Positions 4,500 through 6,270 of a stretch of DNA of 6,270 nucleotides are shown one piece after another. The translations under genes and the position numbers were made by a program. Positions within the stretch are counted from its first letter, which is position 1; each line of letters begins with the position of its first letter. Below the pieces are notes generated by a model. It made no database searches, was not told the origin of the DNA, and saw only the letters and a list, made by a program, of their open reading frames with translations. Source of the DNA: Methanobacteriota archaeon (GTDB taxonomy: Archaea; Hydrothermarchaeota; Hydrothermarchaeia; Hydrothermarchaeales; BMS3B); contig QIGD01000083.1 of NCBI GenBank assembly GCA_003229935.1, forward strand, positions 1 through 6,270, given 5' to 3'.

Positions 4500-6270
4500 A
4501 TGTTATTTAATGAGTTTTTTAAATCAGTGAAGGAAGGAAAATCCCCCACAGTATCAAAAGGCAGCACAATATATATTCTCAATGAAAAGAAGTTCAATCA
4601 GTTGAAAAAGCATATCGCTATGGTTGAAAATCTAAATGTTCCTTATAGAAATGAATTATTTTGTGAGGAATGTAGAGATGAAAGATTTTTATTACTCCAC
4701 AAATTTATCAAAAAGAATGAAGAAGGAGATAAAGAAGAGGCAACGTTACTTATAAAAAAGATTCCGAAGAGGGCACAACCAGTGTGCAAAAAGTGTTATG
4801 AAGAAGCCGTCATAGCATTCAAGCGTGTTGTGGATGCTCTTCCTGAGATTAACTACAGTGATTTTTACGCAACTTCAAAGGCAGCATATACATTCAACAA
4901 GATAATAACAGGGGAGATAATTGAATCATACAATGTATTAAATTCTAAAGTAAAGATTATTGAGACTCCTGAGGGAGTAAAGTATTATGACATGGAGACA
5001 TTAAACCAAAAAATGAGAAGTAAAGAGAGGCAGGTTATAGCAGATATCATTGAAATTATGAAAACAAAAGGGGCAATGATTAACGAAGCGTCCCAGATTA
5101 TCAGGAGTGTATGCCAAAACAAAGGCGTAGACCCTATTAAAATCCAGAGATTCTTCACTGATTATTTTTTGAAACTAGGGGACTTGCAATATATAATTCA
5201 AGATGAAGCAATAACTGATATTTTTGTTTTTGCGAATGGGAGAGTAAGTCTGAACCATTATGATTATGGTCTTATGGAGTGCACACTCTGTTTTACTAAC
5301 GTTGGCCTTAAATCTCTCTCTCTTGCGTATGAAAGGATATCAGGAAAACCTTTCAGTTATACAAGTCCTTATTCTGTTTTTTATTGGGATGATGAAAATG
5401 TTAGAATTTCAATAGCTGGCTATATAGCAAACTACACCTCAATGCCAGAACTGGCTATTAGAAAGTTCCCCACATATCCATGGTCAATATTAGAGCTAAT
5501 AAAGAGGGGGTCTTTGAACCCTGAAATGGCAGCTATGCTCAATCTTTTTGTTTATTCAGGAGCATCAATACTCATAGGTGGGGATAAAGGAGGAGGTAAA
5601 AGCACACTCATGCAGTCTTTTCTGTATATGATTCCTAAATCAGACAGAAAACTGGCCATATTAACAGATAGGGAAATCCACAAATGGTTCTATGAGAATG
5701 ACTTCAGAATATCAGAGTTGAGGGTGCATACTGGTGATGAAACCTCAGCTCAGGGCATACCTATCAAAGATGCAGTGAGTTTCATGCTAATCTTTGGTGA
5801 GAGCAGACTTACGATATTCAACGAAATTAAATATATTGAGGAAGCCAGGCCTTTCTTTGGCACTACAGCAGTCGCTGGCGTGAATTCAATAGTCACCACA
5901 ATACACGCTGGATCACCTGATGGAATCCTGCATAGGCTTATATACTCTTTTGACCTCGACCCAGAAGCTATACGAAATATAGATATTATCGTAATGGCTC
6001 TTCCTGAAAAAGACCTCAAAGGGAATCTTAAAAGAAGGGTTAGTAGAGTCACTGAGATACAGAAATTCAGAAGAAACCCTCTGGAAGAAGAGAAGTTAGT
6101 AGATATTGCAAAATATGATGAAATCAAAGGAGAATGGCAGATAAATTTAGAGAAATCAAATTTCATAACAAAGATTGGAGAGAGGTTTGGTCTGACTAAA
6201 AAAGAAGTATTGAAATTACATAGTGATCTTGCTTCATTCTATGAACACTTGTATAAAGAATATATTAATG
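4500..6270 (+). CDS. Secretion ATPase of the VirB11/PilT/GspE superfamily, archaeal GspE2-like (partial, runs off the right edge)
   Basis: 590 codons are visible with no stop. ATG at 4500 lies 2 nt after the preceding stop codon. Two CxxC pairs (Cys55/58 and 96/99) suggest a zinc site in an N-terminal extension. The ATPase N-domain follows (IIQDEAITDIFV, about 232-243), then IRKFPTYPWSILELI (320-334), which is typical of archaeal GspE2. The nucleotide site is complete: Walker A GGDKGGGKST (360-369, Lys367), Asp box ILTDREIHKW (387-396), Walker B-like LTIFNEIKYIEEA (437-449, Glu442) and His box TTIHAGSPDG (466-475, His469). The usual GEVRG of Walker B reads NEIKY, with Lys for Arg. LKRRVSRVTEI (510-520) is the usual segment after the core. 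Such ATPases form cytoplasmic hexamers that drive pilus or archaellum assembly or secretion; with the small pilin-like genes next door, pilus assembly or DNA transfer is likely. The family is confident, the cargo is not. Confidence 0.93.
   Translation, partial: MLFNEFFKSVKEGKSPTVSKGSTIYILNEKKFNQLKKHIAMVENLNVPYRNELFCEECRDERFLLLHKFIKKNEEGDKEEATLLIKKIPKRAQPVCKKCYEEAVIAFKRVVDALPEINYSDFYATSKAAYTFNKIITGEIIESYNVLNSKVKIIETPEGVKYYDMETLNQKMRSKERQVIADIIEIMKTKGAMINEASQIIRSVCQNKGVDPIKIQRFFTDYFLKLGDLQYIIQDEAITDIFVFANGRVSLNHYDYGLMECTLCFTNVGLKSLSLAYERISGKPFSYTSPYSVFYWDDENVRISIAGYIANYTSMPELAIRKFPTYPWSILELIKRGSLNPEMAAMLNLFVYSGASILIGGDKGGGKSTLMQSFLYMIPKSDRKLAILTDREIHKWFYENDFRISELRVHTGDETSAQGIPIKDAVSFMLIFGESRLTIFNEIKYIEEARPFFGTTAVAGVNSIVTTIHAGSPDGILHRLIYSFDLDPEAIRNIDIIVMALPEKDLKGNLKRRVSRVTEIQKFRRNPLEEEKLVDIAKYDEIKGEWQINLEKSNFITKIGERFGLTKKEVLKLHSDLASFYEHLYKEYIN

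Noticed and set aside
5750..6166. 138-codon minus-strand frame inside the ATPase gene
   Set aside because: The plus strand here encodes the Walker B and His-box region of the ATPase, so the antisense frame is a by-product.

Overview
The window looks archaeal and AT-rich. The signs are strong Shine-Dalgarno sequences of the archaeal type (GGAGGTGA), TATA-box promoters without bacterial -35/-10 pairs, AGA/AGG as the main arginine codons, a secretion ATPase that reads like the archaeal GspE2 branch of the type II/IV secretion superfamily, and N-glycosylation sequons in every predicted surface protein. I cannot name the species. The gene content (several pilin-like proteins, a secretion ATPase, and a membrane protein with a nuclease-like tail) fits either a chromosomal surface-structure locus or a DNA-transfer module of a mobile element.

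Layout. Bases 1-288 hold no convincing gene. A long gene on the minus strand (289-2625) encodes a two-pass membrane protein with a large outward-facing beta-rich part and a cytoplasmic tail that looks like a winged helix followed by a PD-(D/E)xK nuclease-type fold. It is read away from a compact divergent control region (about 2626-2945) that contains three exact copies of a 15-bp AT-rich tandem repeat. On the plus strand follow a 74-aa pilin-like gene (2946-3170), a 97-aa single-pass protein (3252-3545), a 117-aa pilin-like gene that overlaps it (3508-3861), a second promoter, a 174-aa soluble protein with a faint resemblance to the sliding-clamp fold (3973-4497), and a large secretion ATPase (from 4500, running off the right edge at 6270).

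How it may work together. The ATPase would power assembly of, or transport by, a structure built from the small membrane proteins. The minus-strand protein would link the cell surface to a DNA-binding or DNA-cleaving domain inside. A membrane platform protein of the TadC/PilC type and a prepilin peptidase would be expected beyond the right edge or elsewhere in the genome. All three transcription units share an identical 16-bp element, TTCTGATTCTTTTATA, which includes the TATA box, so they are probably switched together. Two of them also carry short upstream reading frames whose stop codon overlaps the main start codon (GTGA, ATGA), which suggests translational coupling. The function of the whole is inference. 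The promoter repeats, the overlaps and the ATPase motifs are read directly from the sequence.
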